A model generated the notes under the pieces. It made no database searches and was not told where the DNA came from. It saw only the letters and a list, made by a program, of their open reading frames with translations. A program made the translations under genes and the position numbers. From Siphonodentalium dalli (taxonomy: Eukaryota; Mollusca; Scaphopoda; Gadilida; Siphonodentaliidae): 64,000 nucleotides of DNA. Below are positions 11,755-24,573 of the stretch, piece after piece. Every line of letters begins with the position of its first letter. Within the stretch, counting starts at the first letter, position 1. The stretch lies in assembly GCA_032622095.1 (NCBI GenBank), contig CP136061.1:127546754-127610753 (forward strand). The letters run 5' to 3'.

Positions 11755-12465
11755 GGCTTGGATATTTCACCACGCCCCCCCCCCCCCTCACCCAGCACCT
11801 ACATGACAAAAAAATCATCTTATGGTTTTATCGCTTATTTTGCTTTATATATTCACGAGTCAGGGTTTGGGGTGGGGGGGGGGAGATGTCCAGGTCAGGA
11901 TATCTCCCCCCCCCCCCCCCCCCCCACCCAGCACCTACATGACAAAAAAATAATCTTATGGTTTTATCGCTCGTTTTGCTTTATATAGTCATGAAACAGC
12001 GAAAAATAATCTTATGGTTTTATCGCTTGTTTTACTTTATATAGTCATGAAACAGCGAGAAATTAACTTCTTCTGAGAACAAGTTTTTTGAGTCAGGGTT
12101 TGGGGTGGGGGGAAGATGTCCAGGTCAGGATATTTCCCCCCCCCCCCCCCCCCCACCCAGCACCTTCATGACAAAAAAATAATCTTATGGTTTTATCGCT
12201 CGTTTTTCTTTATATAGTCATGAAACAGCGAGAAATTAACTTCTTATGAGAACAAGGTTTTTTGAGTCAGGGGGTGGGGGGGGGGGGGAGATGTCCAGGT
12301 CAGGATATCTCCCCCCCCCCCCCCCCCCCCACCCAGCACCTACATGACAAAAAAATAATCTTATGGTTTTATCGCTTGTTTTGCTTTATATAGTCATGAA
12401 ACAGCGGGGGGAAGATATCCAGGGTGGGGGGGAAGATATCCTAGGACATCTTCCCCCCCGGTACC
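11755..12465. repeat. Minisatellite with long poly(C)/poly(G) runs
   Basis: About three to four imperfect repeats of a unit containing GATGTCCAGGTCAGGATAT, a run of 10-20 C, ACCCAGCACCTACATGACA, AATCTTATGGTTTTATCGC and TATAGTCATGAAACAGCG, followed by a G-run. C- and G-runs face each other, so strong hairpins and G-quadruplexes are likely. Open frames over it are repeat artefacts. Confidence 0.85.
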
Positions 12466-13363
12466 GCATCCGCTTTACTGATATCCACATACATGTACAA
12501 CGCCTAATTGTTCAGTGGAATTTTAATATGTTACATTGATTACAACAAATTATTATAAAATTTATATTTTAAAGCCTGAAATTTTCTACGGTATTGCTGT
12601 TTCGAGACATGACAATTTTGCTCAGAATTGGGGAGTTTGTTGGTTTTATTGACAAAATGCTTGAAGGCTAATTGCTAGGTAACATCACTATACTAAGATA
12701 ATACTCATATCTACTCATAGTGTGAAAGATCATGTGCTGGATTAAAAGTCGCATGTAACTACAATCAAAATTTGTGGGTCGAGGATTACAGAACGGTTTT
12801 ATGTAACAACAAATTATGATGTACATGTAGGATCCCAGCCCTGTATAACGCACTCTCTTATATTCACATTTATTTTATTTTCTGCTTTTTGCTTCCACTT
12901 TGAACTTTAATTGTCTTTCCATTTTGAACTTTTTGTCTTTGATGGGCATAATCACATAATGCAATCAACCCGAAATAAAATATTGCTCAAGGTACCTGTC
13001 AAAACTAAAATTTGTTTTGACATTAAATGCTGATTGCCCATTGATGAAATGTTGTATATTCACATCAGACAAGCCAATTATTTATATTGGATAGTGATTA
13101 TATACCTGTAGGCTATATCATATTGATTGGAACCTAATCAGGTGATAGTGTCCATAGTTTACATGTTCAGGTATATTTTTTTGGGGGGGGGGGGGAATTC
13201 CTTGCAATGTGTGCAAGTCATGTCTACTGAATATTAAGGTAGGCTTCACAAAAAACCTGGGTGGGATCATACCTGCATTAATCATTTAGCGATAATAATT
13301 TTGTCTTGATACTGCCCTGGGTATGATTTGAAACAACCTGCATTGCAGCAAAATGATACTTAT
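12466..13363. other. No gene recognised
   Basis: AT-rich sequence with a poly(G) run at 13181-13194. No exon or family member recognised. Confidence 0.5.
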
Positions 13364-13585
13364 ATATCCCTTTCATGACTGGAGCTGTGCCTGTGCAGCA
13401 TTAAAGATCCTGTGCCAATGCATTCTCTTTTGTATGCGAGTCTCCCATAGGGAGCCTCGCATATATAAGAAAATGCGCTGGCTTACATGGTCAAGGTAAA
13501 TATTGTTAGGCCAATATATATAAGAGAATGCATTGGCACAGGGTATTCGCAACATTTCAAGCAGCTGCAGTCATGAAAGGGATAT
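13364..13585. mobile_element. Family B MITE, copy B3, flanked by ATAT
   Basis: Canonical family B interior (double hairpin core) and CCCTTTCATGACTGG / CAGTCATGAAAGGG ends. The flanking tetranucleotide is ATAT on both sides instead of TTAA, so it looks like insertion at a non-standard target. Confidence 0.83.
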
Positions 13586-13740
13586 ACGATCGGATGATTC
13601 AGTTTCAACAATAATAACTCCATGAAAGTTGTTGAAATAGAAATAGATTAATCTAGTAAAGGTCTGTTCAAGTGGAAATGAGCTAGAAAGTGTGTCAAAA
13701 CAATAGCATTATGACAAAGGGTTGAAAGCGCATACAATTG

Positions 13741-13833
13741 AATGGCAGCAAGCCGTATTTCAGACTAATTCCTGAAAAATTTCCCATAATTCTGCTGTGG
13801 TTTTATAGGGGTAGATTATTAAGGACATTACTG
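13741..13833. mobile_element. Family A MITE, right arm only (A5)
   Basis: AATGGCAGCAAGCCGTATTT through GGACATTACTG. One arm of the palindrome only, diverged. Confidence 0.75.
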
Positions 13834-14828
13834 TATAAAGACGACTTAAGGTAGTTGTAATTCTCTCTACAATAACTTGGGAATCCTTGCCATTTACCAA
13901 CACTTGAAAAAAAAGAATCAGTTATTTTGTCATGAATGCTTATGAAATTTCATAAATATATGTATAAGTGTCTGTGAGTGAAATCACTCATAAATTGCTT
14001 TTGTATAACTCAATGTTTCTTAGAGAGGAACATAATCTTTTATCTGAAAATTGCTTCTAAATTTACCAAATACATGCGGAAACGACTAGACAGTTTTCGA
14101 TTCCATTTCATGGATGGCATCAAATCGTATATTCTGGGCGGTAGCGCTCGACTTAATTCTTTGAACCAGTGCTTCATTCTGCTTGATGAATTGTAAGATA
14201 AGTAGGTTATCACCACCATCTATAGGTTCCCTAGACTGGTATTCATGGCTCGCTGCACTCTCTGGGTCCCACACAGGCTATTCTTTGGAATCACCAATAT
14301 TACTTCATATGAATGCAGCTCGCTTTGAATAGGGATCAAGGATACCCACATGGCTGTTATAAGCTATATAGATTATATCTAAGAAATAGGACATAATCTA
14401 GACAGAGCCATCCACAACAAATTAAATATTGATGGCAAATGATTGCTTGTTTAGATTCTGCTGAAGGCAACTAACTCCCACTCATCAATGTGTCAGCTGA
14501 ATGTGTAGGAATAAACCAACAGAGAGTCCATTATTTGAACATCCCTATAAATGAATGAATGGACATTCATATGGTGTTTCTCTGCCTATCCTCTGCTTGT
14601 ATTTTCTGAACAATCCAATAAATGAAAATTGGACCATTTAATTGTATGCTTATAGAACTGAATAGTTTCAATCTATTCAGGAGTGAATGGGTTAATAGCC
14701 ATGTTCAGCCGCCCCACACATACATGTAACATACTTTACGATAGTAACACATGTTACACGTACATGTGGCTGAACCTTACTATTATTGTAAGATGAACTT
14801 CCAAATTGAGGGTCACTGATTGGATGTA
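13834..14828. other. No feature recognised
   Basis: Open frames of 72 and 62 codons overlap on opposite strands near 13978-14274 without recognisable domains. Nothing else is supported. Confidence 0.45.
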
Positions 14829-15371
14829 GGCCTGAAAATATGGTGCCGAACATTTGCAGAATGAGAACCCCAGAATGAGAATTTAGTGATACTACCCCTG
14901 CATCATTAAATTCACCCTCTGGGGACCTCATTCTGCTTAGGCCTCATCTTCTCTGGAAAGCATCTTTATTATCAAATTAACCAGTTTTTAGTTTCTTTAG
15001 AGTTTCTTTTTCTTTTTTAGTTTCACTGTATCCCCAAATGGCAGACAACACCATGCATAATTGTGGTGCACATCACCATCTGGAAACTTAAATCTGTCTA
15101 CTGTATGTCTCCCATAAGAGATGAGGTCATGCAGAATGAGGTCCCCAGATGATGAATTTGGTGAAGCTAGCCCACTGTGGGTGTACATCACAATATTCAC
15201 CATTTGGGAACTTCAATCTGAGTTTGTCTCCCATAGCAAGTGAGTTCTAAGCAGAACGAGGTCCCCAGAGTGTGAATTTATTGATGCTAGTCCACTGTGT
15301 GGGGTAGCATCACTAAATTCACCCTATGGGGACCTCATTCTGCAAATATCCGGCACCATATTTTCAGACTT
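14829..15371. mobile_element. Family D double-palindrome element, copy D1
   Basis: Left end GCCTGAAAATATGGTGCCG pairs with right end CGGCACCATATTTTCAGACT. Each end carries a secondary palindrome: a GGGTGAATTTAGTGATGCTA box facing its complement, edged by GCAGAATGAGGTCCCCAGA. Flanks (ATTGGATGTAG left, ATGGAATGTGT right) look like a decayed 11-bp duplication. Confidence 0.8.
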
Positions 15372-16675
15372 GATGGAATGTGTGTAACCTGCTGATGAAT
15401 GGATATGTATGGAATGTTTGGTTGAAATACAATGTAGTTTGCTCTATATCTTACCTTTGGTACCTTTCTGTTTGAAGTTGTTTGTTGGCCATCTCTATGA
15501 GATGCATCTTTTAGTTTTGTTTGTTTTTCCACATGTACACACATGATTTCCTGATTCAGATAAGTGAAGTCAAATTAAATATTTACTTATAATTACGTTT
15601 GTTGTGTTTAATATCTTGATACAATTGTACACACTGCACTGATCAAAGCGGGTCTGAAACGGGTACATGGTCAGAAGCATATAATGATTATTTTGTTACT
15701 GGAAGGCTTGTTTAATCTATATTTATGTTTTTGTTTTTTATCTTGGGTGAAATTAGTAAAATATATTATTCACCCATAAGCGGAGTTTCATTGGCTCAGA
15801 AAGTATCCTCAAATTGGTAGAAATTTATCAACTCAATAGTTTACATGAGTCCCACCCATGCAAGCTTGAGTTTAAAAATTCCAATGTAAGATAGATGGGA
15901 CACAGATATTAACTAGATTGGACACGGATAAAAACTTGATTATTATTATAGATGTGGATTATTATCCACTATGCCAAAACAGTCAAGCATGATTCCCTGG
16001 AGAATAGTTGATATCCATGTGGATTCCAAGAATACTTTATAGATAAGACAATACAAATCTATAGAAAGATAAATAATGCTATTGAATAGTCACTCCAATC
16101 TCCAATGACAAATTTGACGCAAGGTCCAGAGAAAGATTTATATATATGTTAAATACATTAAGGTGTCCCCCACCCCCACCCACAGGTTAAAGAGTTATTA
16201 TTTAATCCCTCTTAATTTTTTGTGTGTGGGTGCTGCGAATGCTTGACAACCTGATGTTGATGCAGCCAACATATTGTTCCAGACAAAAATCAGGTCCCGT
16301 AGGTTCTTTGTCGACCCAGATAAAAGCATACACTGTGTCTTCAATGAATATTTAATTATCATTTCGGAGCACTGTACATTCATTGATTCAGTTCCGAGTT
16401 CTCATTTAATCGGGGCTAATAATCTTTGGAAATCAATTTTTTCCGGTGCTGGTTGTCAATAGTAGTGACAGTATATTCATGAGTAGTCTCACACTCGAGC
16501 GACGATTCACAAAGATCGTCAGTAATGTCATTGTCCGCTGACATTTGTAATGTTTGTCTGGGCTGCTAGGTAAAACAAGGGGACATCTTACTAAATTACA
16601 GGGGGATGAACATTACTTAGTACAAGTCTCAAGTGAATGACCTTGTGTTTTCAATTTACACAGTGCAGCCTTACT
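15372..16675. other. No gene recognised
   Basis: AT-rich sequence. Short open frames at 16198-16462 on both strands lack domains or convincing splice sites. No repeat ends seen. Confidence 0.45.
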
Positions 16676-16855
16676 ATCAACCCTTCATTACTGAATGTAA
16701 AAGTAAATATTGGAATGGTTAGTTATTTATTTTAAAGGGTGTTTTGGTAATATAAGTGATGGATTCCAATTCATTCATTTATGGGGAATTTTCAAAGAAT
16801 TAGTTTATCAAACGAACTACTCATCATTGAGTATCCACTCGTTAAAGGAACAAAG
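16676..16855. mobile_element. Family C MITE, copy C4 (decayed)
   Basis: ATCAACCCTTCATTACTGAATG start, AGTAAATATTGGAATGG core, and AACGAACTACTCATCATTGAG followed by CCACTCGTTAAAG at the end. Shorter than other copies. Confidence 0.6.
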
Positions 16856-16884
16856 GTCTAGATTTGAGGAGGCTAAGTAACCAG

Positions 16885-17315
16885 TTAAAGGTACTCAATC
16901 CGATCAGATGGTCCCATATCATCAAGTTACAACAAAACAACAACATTTCTTCAAATTACGATTTAGTTATGAGAATCGACTAATTACAACAAAATAATGC
17001 TAACCGCTGTCAACTATGGTATAAAATTTCCCAAAACGTGTTATTTATCAACATGTTCAACGAAATTTGGCTGTATTACCACTCGATTTTAGAGTTATCC
17101 ATCTTCATCTGCAATTTTGCTTGAGAACGTCGGTCTGACGACTTTTTCTCGGCTACAAATAAGTACACATTTCGAGAAATTTAAAAATTTAAAAATCGAA
17201 ATCTGATCACTCTGAGCTTTGATGGGTGGGATCCTCCAATCGAATTAAATATTTTTACCCCTGAAGCCAAAGAAATAGTAAATTGGAAGCGTTAATTCGG
17301 ATTATGCATCTTTAA
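16885..17315. mobile_element. Family G MITE, copy G3
   Basis: TTAAAGGTACTCAATCCGAT start and ATTCGGATTATGCATCTTTAA end. Core boxes AATGCTAACCGCTGTCAACT and ACGTGTTATTTATCAACATG recur in G4 and, inverted, in G5. Non-coding. Confidence 0.75.
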
Positions 17316-17854
17316 TGGAAGTTCTCATGATAATATATTGCTGGATGAGGTGTGCAGAACCATATATATATTACATGTACTTATGTGTATGTCAAATTGT
17401 TCACACTTTCAGAAAACCATAACCTGAATCAATCACAAATGTCCCAAATTAATTATTCATTATTAAACCATAAAAAATAAATACCTAGATTATCACCTCC
17501 ACCCTGATAATTGGGCATGCCCCATATTGTTGTTATATTCAAGATCACCCAATAACCAACTCATTGGCAAAGCAATGGATTGTGGGAATCACAGATCTCA
17601 CAATTTTTTGATGGGTGTTCAAGGAGGGTAATCCAATTAGCAGTGTAGTCGCTAGACATTAACTTTATCAGCATGTTATTAAATGGCCACACAAATCCCA
17701 GACAGAGAGATTGGGAATTAATTATTAAATATCTTTACTAACATGTGCAATTACAAGTACAATATATGCATTTGTGTACTGATATAGAGAGAGAGACTAC
17801 TCTTGGTCACTAAATGGTGCACAGAAAAAATAATAACACCCCCCCCCCCATGCT
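17316..17854. other. No feature recognised
   Basis: AT-rich sequence with a C-run at 17840-17849. Nothing further supported. Confidence 0.5.
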
Positions 17855-18227
17855 CAAGCCTTGAAATACATGTCTTGTCATTTGCAGAATGAGATCCCCA
17901 GAGGGTGAATTTAGTGATGCTACCATGCACAGCGGGCTAGCATCACAAAATTAACCATCTGGGGACCTCATCTGCTTAGGCTCACCCTCTCTGGGAAGTA
18001 TCTATGGTATCAAATTAACAGTTTTTAGTTTTTCCCTTCTGTTGAGTTTGCAGAAGATAAAATGCATAATCAAGGTGACTAATGGATGAACATCACCAAC
18101 TTCAACTGGGCAACTTCAGTCTGATCCTAGGACTCCCATAGCGGTTGAAGCCTAAGCAGAATGAAGTTCCCAGAGGGTGAATTTGGTGATGCTAGCCCAC
18201 TATGACAGACACACTATTCAAGGCTGA
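17855..18227. mobile_element. Family D element, copy D2
   Basis: CAAGCCTTGAAATACATG start, ACTATTCAAGGCTGAG end. Both secondary palindromes are present, the right one truncated. No clear target duplication. Confidence 0.78.
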
Positions 18228-18559
18228 GCTTAATATAAAGAGTCTCTTGTCACTATCCACTGCCAGAGATCATTTAGCTGTTGGTTATACTTTCATGGTT
18301 GCACTGTAAATTATGTACCAAAAACTCTAGTCGGAATGTGCATTCTCAAAATATATTTACTGTTTTAATGACCCACAGGTCACATCTCTCATACGATTGT
18401 CACCAAACTTCATACGGATGTTCGGGGTGACCTCTAGATGGGAGCCTCCTATTTTCACTGCAATTTGTTAAAAAACATGGCCACCAGCAGCCATCTTGGA
18501 TTTATTGGAGAATTGTTTTGAAACTTTACAGGCTTGTTTGGAATCACCTCTAGATGGGA

Positions 18560-20460
18560 TCTATCGAATTGGAATTTTTAGCTCAACTTACTTTTGTAAG
18601 TTTGAGCTATTGCCATGGTTTGGCGTCCGTCGTCCGTGTGTGTGTCCGTGTGTCCGTCAACAATTTCCTTTGGCGCGGGCTACAGGTTGTACCTTTGGTC
18701 TGATCTTCATGAAATTTGTCATGAATGTTGACATTGACATGTAGATGGGAACGAGTCATTTTGGGGTCAATCGGCCAAAAAACATGGCCACTGGCAGCCA
18801 TCTTGGATTTCAAGATTCAATCCATTGGCGCGGCCTACAGGTCGTACTATTCATCTGATCATCATGAAATTTGTCATTGATGTTAATAATGACATGTAGA
18901 TGGGAACGAGTGATTTTGGGGTTGTTCGGCCAAAAAACATGGCTGCCAGCAGCCATCTTGGATTTTACTCTTTGCATGACTAAATCCTTTGGCGCGGGCT
19001 ACAGGTCGTTGTTTTGGTCGGAAGTTTATGAAATTTGTCATGGATGTTAACACTGTCATGTAGATGGGAACGAGTGATTTTGGGGTCGTTCGGCCGAAAA
19101 ACATGGCCGCCAGCAGCCATCTTGGATTTTACTATTTGCATGACTAAATCCTTTGGCGCGGGCTACAGGTCGTACCTTTTGTCTGATCTTTATGAAATTT
19201 GTCATGAATGTTGACATTGACATGTAGATGGGAACGAGTCATTTTGGGGTCATTCGGCCAAAAAACATGGCCGCTGGCAGCCATCTTGGATTTCAAGATT
19301 CAATCCATTGGCGCGGGCTACAGGTCGTACTGTTCGTCTGATCATCATGAAATTTGTCATTGATGTTAATAATGACATGTAGATGGGAACGAGTGATTTT
19401 GGGGTCGTTCAGCCAAAAAAGCCATCTTGGATTTTACTCTTTGCATGACTAAATCCTTGGGCGCGGGCTATAGGTTGCCTTTGGTCTAATCTTTATAAAA
19501 TTTGTCATGAACGTTGACATTGACATGTAGATGGGAACGAATCATTGTGGGGTCATTCGGCCAAAAAACATGGCCGCTGGTGGCCATCTTGGATTTCAAA
19601 ATTCAATCCATTGGCGCGGGCTACAGGTCGTACTGTTCGTCTGATCATCATGAAATTTGTCATGAACGATAACAATGACATGTAGATGGGATCGAGTCGT
19701 TTTTGGGTCATTCGGTCAAAAAACATGGCCGCCAGCAGCCATCTTGGATTTTACTCTTTGCATGACTAAATCCTTTGGTGCGGGCTACAGGTCGTAGCTT
19801 TGGTCAGATGGTCATGAAATTTGTCATGAATTATAACAATGATATGCAGATGGGAACGAGTCGTTTTGGGGTCATTCGGTCAAAAAACATGGCCACCAGC
19901 ATTTTACTCTTTGCATGACTAAATCCTTTGGCGTGGGCTACAGGTCATACCTTTGGACTGATCTTTATTAAATTTGTCATGGATGTTAACACTGACATGT
20001 AGATGGGAACGAGTGATTTTTGAGTCGTTCGGCCAAAAAACATGGCCGCCAGCAGCCATCTTGGATTTTACTCTTTGCATGACTAAATCCTTTGGCACGG
20101 GCTACAGGTTGTACCTTTGGTCTAATATTTATGAAATTTGTCATGAATGTTGACATTGACATGTAGATGGGAACGAATCATTGTGGGGTCATTCGGCCAA
20201 AAAACATGACTGCCAGTGGCCATCTTGGATTTCAAAATTCAATCCATTGGCGCGGTCTACAGGTCGTACTGTTCGTCTGATCATCATGAAATTTGTAGGT
20301 CGTAGCTTTGGTCAGATCTTCATAAAATTTGTCATGGATGTTAACAATTATACGTAGATGGGAACGAGTTCTTTTGGGGTCAATTGGCCAAAAAAAATGG
20401 CCATCTTGTATTTTACTCTTTGCATCACTAAATCCTTTGGCGCAGGTTAGACATTTCAAT
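18560..20460. repeat. Tandem array, about 11 units of about 160 bp
   Basis: The unit carries GCGCGGGCTACAGGTCGTAC, GATCATCATGAAATTTGTCA, GACATGTAGATGGGAACGAG, TTTTGGGGTCATTCGGCC, AACATGGCCGCCAGCAGCC and TTTACTCTTTGCATGACTAA. Two subtypes, differing by CATTGGCGCG versus CTTTGGCGCG, partly alternate, suggesting a two-unit higher-order repeat. The array starts just after a TTTAGCTCAACTT box. Open frames here (68-82 codons) follow the repeat and are not genes. Confidence 0.9.
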
Positions 20461-21841
20461 TAGCACCTTTCCTATTCCTCCATTTACTGTCAACCATTAA
20501 ATTATTCCCCTACCTAAGTTGAGCTACAGTGTCATTGACACTTTCATTTTAGAAGCCATCTTGGATTTTACTCTTTGCATTACTAAATCCTTTAGCACAC
20601 TCTACAGATCACATCCCTCATCCAATTATCACCAATCTTCATATGGATCCTCGCGGTGACCTCTAGTTTCAGAATTTTTTTTAAAGAATATGGCTGTCAG
20701 CGTCATCTTGGATTTTACTCTTTGTATGAATAAATCTTTTAGCACAACCAATAGGTCACATCTCTAATCTGATCATCTGGTGATCTTCGGAGTGACCTCT
20801 AGATGGGAGCTTACCATTTTTCTGAATTCTGTTAAAATAAAATGGCTGCCAGTGGCCATCTTGGATTTAACTTTTTGTATGACTAAATCCTTTGGGTGTT
20901 TGGTATTACATAGACATACCTCTACCAACTTTCTGCATTCCCTGTCATTCCATTTGTAACATTCAACAATAGCCCCTCTCCAAGTTGTGCTTCAGTGTCA
21001 TGGACACTTTCATTTAGCTTTTGGTGCCGATTTCATCCATATATATGAATATGCCATCGATTTAACCCTTTCTATTCTAAATACTCACTGATGAGTTGTT
21101 ATCCCTCAAAACATATAAAAAACCATGCTAATATATACTTCTATTATTGAATCGGAGAGTCCATTATATATTCAGGGTTCCAAGCCAATTTTTATGAAAC
21201 CTATTTTAATAATTATTAAGATTCTACCTATAAAATAATACATTGGAACAGGATGTGGCCATGAAAGACAATAACATGTTTGATATTTAATTTTTTATCC
21301 ATTTAGTTCATAAAATATCGATGGGACAGCAGTAATTATTTCATTCATTTTTCAATAACAAAACACTCTAGTTTATTTGTCATATATGGCTTTCAACATT
21401 TTTCCAACGGAACAAAGCAAAAACAGCTAAATTAGATTTTGTATGTTGTTATTGTAACCAGATACATCTTTTATGTGACCGAGATATCTTACAATGTTTG
21501 TAAGAGTATAAGGAATCTTATAATGTCAGCCTGACACACATGATATTAACAACAGTGTTCATGTTCAGCAGGCTTCAATTGAACGATTAGGTGGTGGGCA
21601 GATTAAAAAAAATAATCTATTCTTCAAACACACTACAAATTATGTAGTGTACGTAAAGGTTGATTGAAAGCCAATAGCTGGTTTCAGATTGATAAATTTG
21701 CAATAGAAGTATATTGTAGAGACATTGGAAACATGAATTAAGCATGTTTAGAGTGGGTGACTGTCTAACATTTGACACTAAAGCCAACATTCAGGGCTGT
21801 ATCCATTAACGTGTACTATTTTGTTAAAATAGGCATATGTC
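20461..21841. repeat. Decayed continuation of the 160-bp family, plus AT-rich DNA
   Basis: Diverged units with GCCATCTTGGATTTTACTC recur at about 20553, 20703 and 20855. A partial family C copy with a TTAACCCTTTCTATTCTAAA start lies at 21062-21253. The rest is unassigned. Confidence 0.6.
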
Positions 21842-22990
21842 TTTTTAGCTCAACTTGATAAAGTCATGCTTGAGCTATTGCCATGGTTGACATTTGTCGT
21901 CCATCCATTCGTGCATGATATGTCAATAATTTCCTTTATCACACCTACAGGCCACATCCCTCATCAGATTGTCACCAAACTTCATAAGGATCTTCAGGGT
22001 GACCTCTAGATGGGAGCCATTGATTTTCCCCAAAATTGATTAAAAACATAGCTGCCAGCAGCCATCCAGGATTTCACATTTGAATTCATTGGCACAAGCT
22101 GCAGCTCATTTATTGGAGAATTGTTTTGAAAATTACAGGCATGTTTAGGATCACCTATTTTTCGATAAAAAACTTCACCCTCGGCAGCTATCTTGGATTA
22201 TAGTCTTTGCATGAATGACTAAATCCTTTGGCAAACCTTACAGACATCCCACTTTCGAATCGTCACCACACTTTATATGGATCTTCGGGGTGACCACTGG
22301 ATAGGAGCTATCAATATTTTCAGAATTTTTTTCAAAAACAGTCACCAGTAGCCATCTTGGATTTTACTCTTGCATGAATATAAATCCTTCGGCACACCTA
22401 CAGGCCTCATCCAATCGTCGCCAAGCAGGGACCAGCCTAGAGAGCGACATGGCAGACATCTCCGTATTTTTTCCCAGGGAGAAGCGACTTCTGTCTCATA
22501 TACATGTCCCAACAGCATAAATAAAGTATATTTATTGATCATAATGGTGTTCTATAATGGTTTTTAGCTCACCTGAGGGATGGAGCTACAGTCCACTCCT
22601 CGTCCATCTGTCAAGAATCATCTTTTTATCCAGAAACAGAAGACCAAAACATGGGTTCATATTTGGTGTTGATGTTCCCTGGGTGATTTACATTCAGATT
22701 TGTTAAAATGATGTCACCAAATCAAATAGTTGCAAAGCCAGGGTCATAACTCTTTCCCTCCATGGTTATTCTTAAAACAACTTCTTCTCAAGAACCATCA
22801 GGCCTATTTAGCTTATATTTGGTATGGAAATACCTGTTTGACAGAGTTTACAAGTATCATATTAACCCAAATATCTTTGTTTTATTTGCAAAGTCTTGAT
22901 TTATATGTTTATGTGTACTGGTAACAGTGAGGCACACTTGTGTCATCTTAAATTACATGCTATTTTTTTCCCACAAGCAATTATAAATAC
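21842..22990. repeat. Diverged 160-bp family units and related boxes
   Basis: Starts TTTTTAGCTCAACTTGATAA and contains CACCAAACTTCATAAGGATC, GCCATCTTGGATTATAGTC and similar modules to about 22420. A GACCAGCCTAGAGAGCGACA segment with GGGAGAAGCGACTT follows at 22426-22510, and a TTTTAGCTCACCTGAGGGAT box at 22561. No coding exon is supported. Confidence 0.6.
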
Positions 22991-22999
22991 TATTAACAA

Positions 23000-23700
23000 G
23001 AGCACGCAGTCGGGGCATAATACGCTCGTTTCTGGAGTAGAGTGGGGCATGTAGACAGCACCCATAATCGAACTTGATCTGTATTTTGGGGTGGTAAACT
23101 AATATACCAAATTTGGTTAAGTTCACTTGATTCAATCTAAAGTTATCATCCGGAAACTGCAAATCAGGTAAAATCTAAGTCGAAAAAGGGGCATAACTCA
23201 GTCAAAATCATGCGGACGAAACCCATATTCGAACTTGATCTGTATTTTGGGTTGGTAAACTAATATACCATATTTGGTTACGTTCACTTGATTCAATCTA
23301 AAGTTATCATCCGGAAACCGCAAATCAGGTAAAATCTAAGTCGAAAAAGGGGCATAACTCAGTCAAAATCATGCGGACGAAACCCATATTCGAACTTGAT
23401 CTGTATTTTGGGGTGGTAAACTAATATACCAAATTTGGTTAAGTTCACTTGATTCAATCTAAAGTTATCATCTGGAAACCGCAAATCAGGTAAAATCTAA
23501 GTCGAAAAAGGGGCATAACTCAGTCAAAATAATGCGGACGAAACCCATATTCGAACTTGATCTGTATTTTGGGGTGGTAAACTAATATACCAAATTTGGT
23601 TCAGTTCACTTGATTCAATCTAAAGTTTTCATCCGGAAACTGCAAATCAGGTAAAATCTAAGTCGAAAAGGGGCATAACTCAGTCAAAAACGTGCGTATA
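23000..23700. repeat. Tandem array, four units of 161 bp
   Basis: CGAACTTGATCTGTATTTTG starts at 23069, 23230, 23391 and 23552, an exact 161-bp period. Units also share AATATACCAAATTTGGTTAA, GATTCAATCTAAAGTTATCA and GGGGCATAACTCAGTCAAAA. The high identity suggests recent homogenisation. Confidence 0.92.
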
Positions 23701-24030
23701 AAAATAAATATAAAATTATTGACCACTGATCAAGAGAATGGTGCTTCCAGTTTTAATATTGACCTAACATTTATTATTTTTTAGCACAATATCATAAGGT
23801 GGGTCCAGCTTCTTAGGAGGAAAAAATGCACTGAATTTTTTTTTTTTTATAAGTTTCATTAAGTTTACATGTTTGTTGTGGTTATTTAAAACCTTTCATA
23901 CCCTTTGTCTGTTTTATCCTGCTATTTTAATATTTAAATTTGAGTATGAACTACCTGTATAATTTGAGTTCCTGATAACGTACACTTTAGAGATTTAAAA
24001 AAAATCTTCTGATGTATATTATTGTAATAC

Positions 24031-24510
24031 AATTTATTTTGTTCCAACACATGTACAAATATGGTGCACATAATGCCAACATCTAAATCTCATGCCAGGT
24101 TTGCTCAAATGGGATTGGTACAGTAATGCTCTAAATAATCGACTCCTTAACCACAGCAGAATTATGGGTAATTTTTCAGGGTTTAGTCGGGAATATGGCT
24201 TGTTGCCATTCATCGGAAAGCTCTCACTGAGAGCTTTCCGATTAATGGCAACAAGCCATATTTCCGACTAAATTTATTTTGTTCCAACACATGTAAAAAT
24301 GTGGTGCACATAATGCCAACATCTAAATCTCATGCCAGGTTTGCTCAAATGGGATTGGTACAGTAATGCTCTAGATAATCGACTCCTTAACCACAGCAGA
24401 ATTATGAGTAACTTTTCAGGGTTTAGTCGGAAATATGGCTTGTTGCCATTCATCGGAAAGCTCTCAGTGAGAGCTTTCCGATGAATGGCAACAAGCCATA
24501 TTTCCGACTA
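24031..24510. repeat. 240-bp tandem duplication with break inside a MITE
   Basis: 24031-24270 is repeated as 24271-24510. Both begin AATTTATTTTGTTCCAACAC and run through GGGATTGGTA into a family A element. The first copy stops inside the right arm of the MITE at CCGACTAAAT and the second restarts at AATTTATTTT, so the junction lies at a short AAT/AATTTA homology. Confidence 0.9.
24121..24273. mobile_element. Family A MITE, copy A6 (right arm cut by duplication)
   Basis: CAGTAATGCTCTAAATAATC start, full left arm and centre. The right arm is cut at the tandem-duplication junction. Confidence 0.88.
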
Positions 24511-24573
24511 AACCCTGAAAAATTACCCATAATTCTGCTGTGGTTAAGGAGTCGATTATTTAGAGCATTACTG
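24361..24573. mobile_element. Family A MITE, copy A7 (complete)
   Basis: Complete palindrome from CAGTAATGCTCTAGATAATC to TTTAGAGCATTACTG. It is the intact partner of A6 in the tandem duplication. Confidence 0.9.

Noticed and set aside
23000-23700. CRISPR-like regular repeat
   Set aside because: The whole 161-bp unit is repeated with no unique spacers, and the DNA is eukaryotic.
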